Source: an uncultured Desulfohalobiaceae bacterium
GTDB taxonomy: Bacteria > Desulfobacterota > Desulfovibrionia > Desulfovibrionales > Desulfonatronovibrionaceae
Direction of reading: 5' to 3'
Length of the DNA: 6,102 bases
NCBI GenBank assembly: GCA_913055195.1
Contig: CAJXJU010000086.1
Location: 1 to 6,102, forward strand
Below the pieces are notes generated by a model, which was not told the DNA's origin, did no database searches, and worked only from the letters and a program-made list of their open reading frames with translations. This document shows positions 5,354-6,102 of this stretch, in pieces; position 1 is the stretch's first letter, and each line of letters opens with the position of its first letter. A program made the translations under genes and the position numbers.

Positions 5354-5962
5354 ATGAATCTACGCCCAGGCATTGAAGCACCAGACTTTACACTTAAAGG
5401 CTTCCATAATGGTGAGGTTAAGGATTTTAAGTTGTCTGACTTTAAAGGAAAATGGGTTGTTGTTTGCTTTTATCCAGCAGATTTCACTTTTGTCTGACCA
5501 ACTGAGCTTACAGCGATAGCGGTGCGCTATTCAGAGCTTGAGGATTTAGGCGTTGAAGTTCTGGCTATCAGCGTTGATACTGTTTTCAGCCATAAGGTAT
5601 GGCAGGAAGAAGAGCTTTCAAAAATGGTGGAAGGAGGTGTGCCTTATCCCATGCTCTGGGATGTAGGAGGAAAAACAGGTCAGGCCTATGGAGTATATGA
5701 CGAAAACCTTGGTCTAAACCTGCGTGGCCGTTTTCTCATTGATCCAGATGGGATAATTCAGGCAATAGAAGTGCTAAATGCCCCTGTTGGCAGAAATACA
5801 GACGAACTCATCCGCCAGATACAGGCCTTTCAATATGTAAGAGAACACTCTGACGAAGCATGTCCGGCTGGCTGGCGCCCTGGCAAGCCAACGCTCAAGC
5901 CATCACCCGCTCTGGCTGGCAAGGTCTATGAAGTCTGGAAAGTGGAAAATGCCCAGAATTAG
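5354..5962 (+). CDS. prxU: Selenocysteine-containing 2-Cys peroxiredoxin (PrxU-type), read through TGA at 5495-5497
   Basis: The real start is ATG 5354, six bases after AAGGAGG (5341-5347). The frame encodes [17 protein letters not shown] and [13 protein letters not shown], meets TGA at codon 48, and goes on in frame with [14 protein letters not shown] to TAG at 5960-5962. Peroxiredoxins of the AhpC/Prx1 group have FVCPTE here, so TGA replaces the peroxidatic cysteine: the standard position for selenocysteine, as in PrxU of Eubacterium acidaminophilum. Read through, the protein has 202 residues, normal for the family. T45 of the active-site motif, the catalytic arginine (R124 in [11 protein letters not shown]) and a C-terminal resolving cysteine (C170 in [12 protein letters not shown]) are present, so a selenenyl-sulfide between U48 and C170 is the likely intermediate. 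It would reduce H2O2 and organic peroxides in the cytoplasm. Both sides of the TGA are well conserved, which argues against a pseudogene. Gene callers would report only a 146-residue piece from GTG 5522, which is not a real start. It is divergent from cydAB. Confidence 0.93.
5504..5539 (+). promoter_or_regulatory. Bacterial SECIS-like hairpin
   Basis: Just downstream of the TGA the coding sequence can fold into a two-part hairpin. The upper stem is GATAGC (5515-5520) with GCTATT (5526-5531), six pairs including one G-U, closed by the five-base loop GGTGC (5521-5525). The lower stem is GAGCTT (5504-5509) with GAGCTT (5534-5539), six pairs with a G-U at each end, separated by an internal loop of five and two bases. 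The loop GG begins 24 bases after the TGA, within the 16-37 range generally cited for bacterial SECIS elements, which use a G in the apical loop to bind SelB. Confidence 0.8.
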
Positions 5963-5977
5963 AAAGGTTAAAAATTA

Positions 5978-6011
5978 AAACAGGTGAGCAATAATGGTTG
6001 CTCACCTGTTT
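5978..6011 (+). terminator. Hairpin terminator after prxU
   Basis: A perfect 14-bp stem: AAACAGGTGAGCAA (5978-5991) pairs with TTGCTCACCTGTTT (5998-6011) around the loop TAATGG, starting 15 bases after the stop codon. The immediate U-tract is only three bases, with a longer T-rich run beginning about 12 bases later, so termination is likely but less textbook than at the other two terminators. Confidence 0.82.
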
Positions 6012-6052
6012 CAAACTAAAATTTTATTTTTTTTCATCCATAACACACTTAA

Positions 6053-6080
6053 CTCAACTTTCGGAGTTCCGAAAGTTGAG
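6053..6080. repeat. Perfect 12-bp palindrome with 4-base loop
   Basis: CTCAACTTTCGG (6053-6064) and CCGAAAGTTGAG (6069-6080) are exact reverse complements separated by AGTT. The following bases to the window end are also rich in TTCGAA/CCGAAT/ATCGA-like motifs. There is no T-tract, so it does not look like an ordinary terminator. One arm recurs at 1798-1809. It may be an interspersed intergenic repeat or the end of a mobile element lying beyond the window. No gene is seen from 5963 to 6102. Confidence 0.7.
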
Positions 6081-6102
6081 AAATTCGAAATCCGAATATC
6101 GA

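Noticed and set aside
5522..5962. Peroxiredoxin starting at GTG 5522 (146 residues)
   Set aside because: It has no ribosome binding site, begins inside the SECIS loop, and lacks the conserved N-terminus and active site that are encoded in frame upstream of the TGA.

Overview
The window reads as a chromosomal stress-defence cluster from a strictly anaerobic or microaerotolerant bacterium. The best guess is a sulfate reducer of the Desulfovibrionales (Desulfobacterota). Pointers are an Hcp with the Desulfovibrio-type N-terminal cysteine spacing, a PerR-type regulator directly followed by a small rubrerythrin/rubredoxin-like gene (an arrangement known from Desulfovibrio), a short-Q-loop CydA, and use of selenocysteine. 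Intergenic regions are AT-rich. The lineage is inferred; no rRNA or other phylogenetic marker is present.

Layout, left to right: hcp (+, 88-1713) ends in a bidirectional terminator (1719-1750) that it shares with the convergent perR operon. That operon runs leftward: perR (2159-2554, -), then a small rubredoxin-like gene (1814-2079, -) whose reading frame is broken in the middle. A promoter with a good PerR-box match lies upstream of perR. Next, cydA (3945-5246, -) and cydB (2838-3863, -) form a leftward cytochrome bd operon with a strong terminator at 2773-2809. A peroxiredoxin gene (5354-5962, +) runs divergently from cydA.

The most notable feature is the peroxiredoxin. Its frame is interrupted by one in-frame TGA (5495-5497) exactly where the peroxidatic cysteine of the FVCPTE motif belongs, and a SECIS-like hairpin follows. 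Read through, it is a full-length 202-residue 2-Cys peroxiredoxin with selenocysteine at position 48. Without recoding the gene is called as a 146-residue fragment starting at a GTG inside the SECIS loop.

The parts fit together as defence against oxygen and nitrosative stress: Hcp for NO or hydroxylamine, cytochrome bd for O2 consumption, the selenoperoxiredoxin for peroxides, a rubredoxin-like electron carrier, and PerR as the probable sensor. Matches to the PerR box lie at the perR promoter and in the cydA/prxU divergent region, where the two -35 hexamers are placed symmetrically around the box. The second unusual point is the rubredoxin-like gene: the two frames overlap at a T TTA AAA heptamer, so it could be a frameshift mutation, a sequencing error, or programmed -1 frameshifting. 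A perfect 12-bp inverted repeat lies close to the right edge, and one arm of it recurs beside the rubredoxin-like gene.
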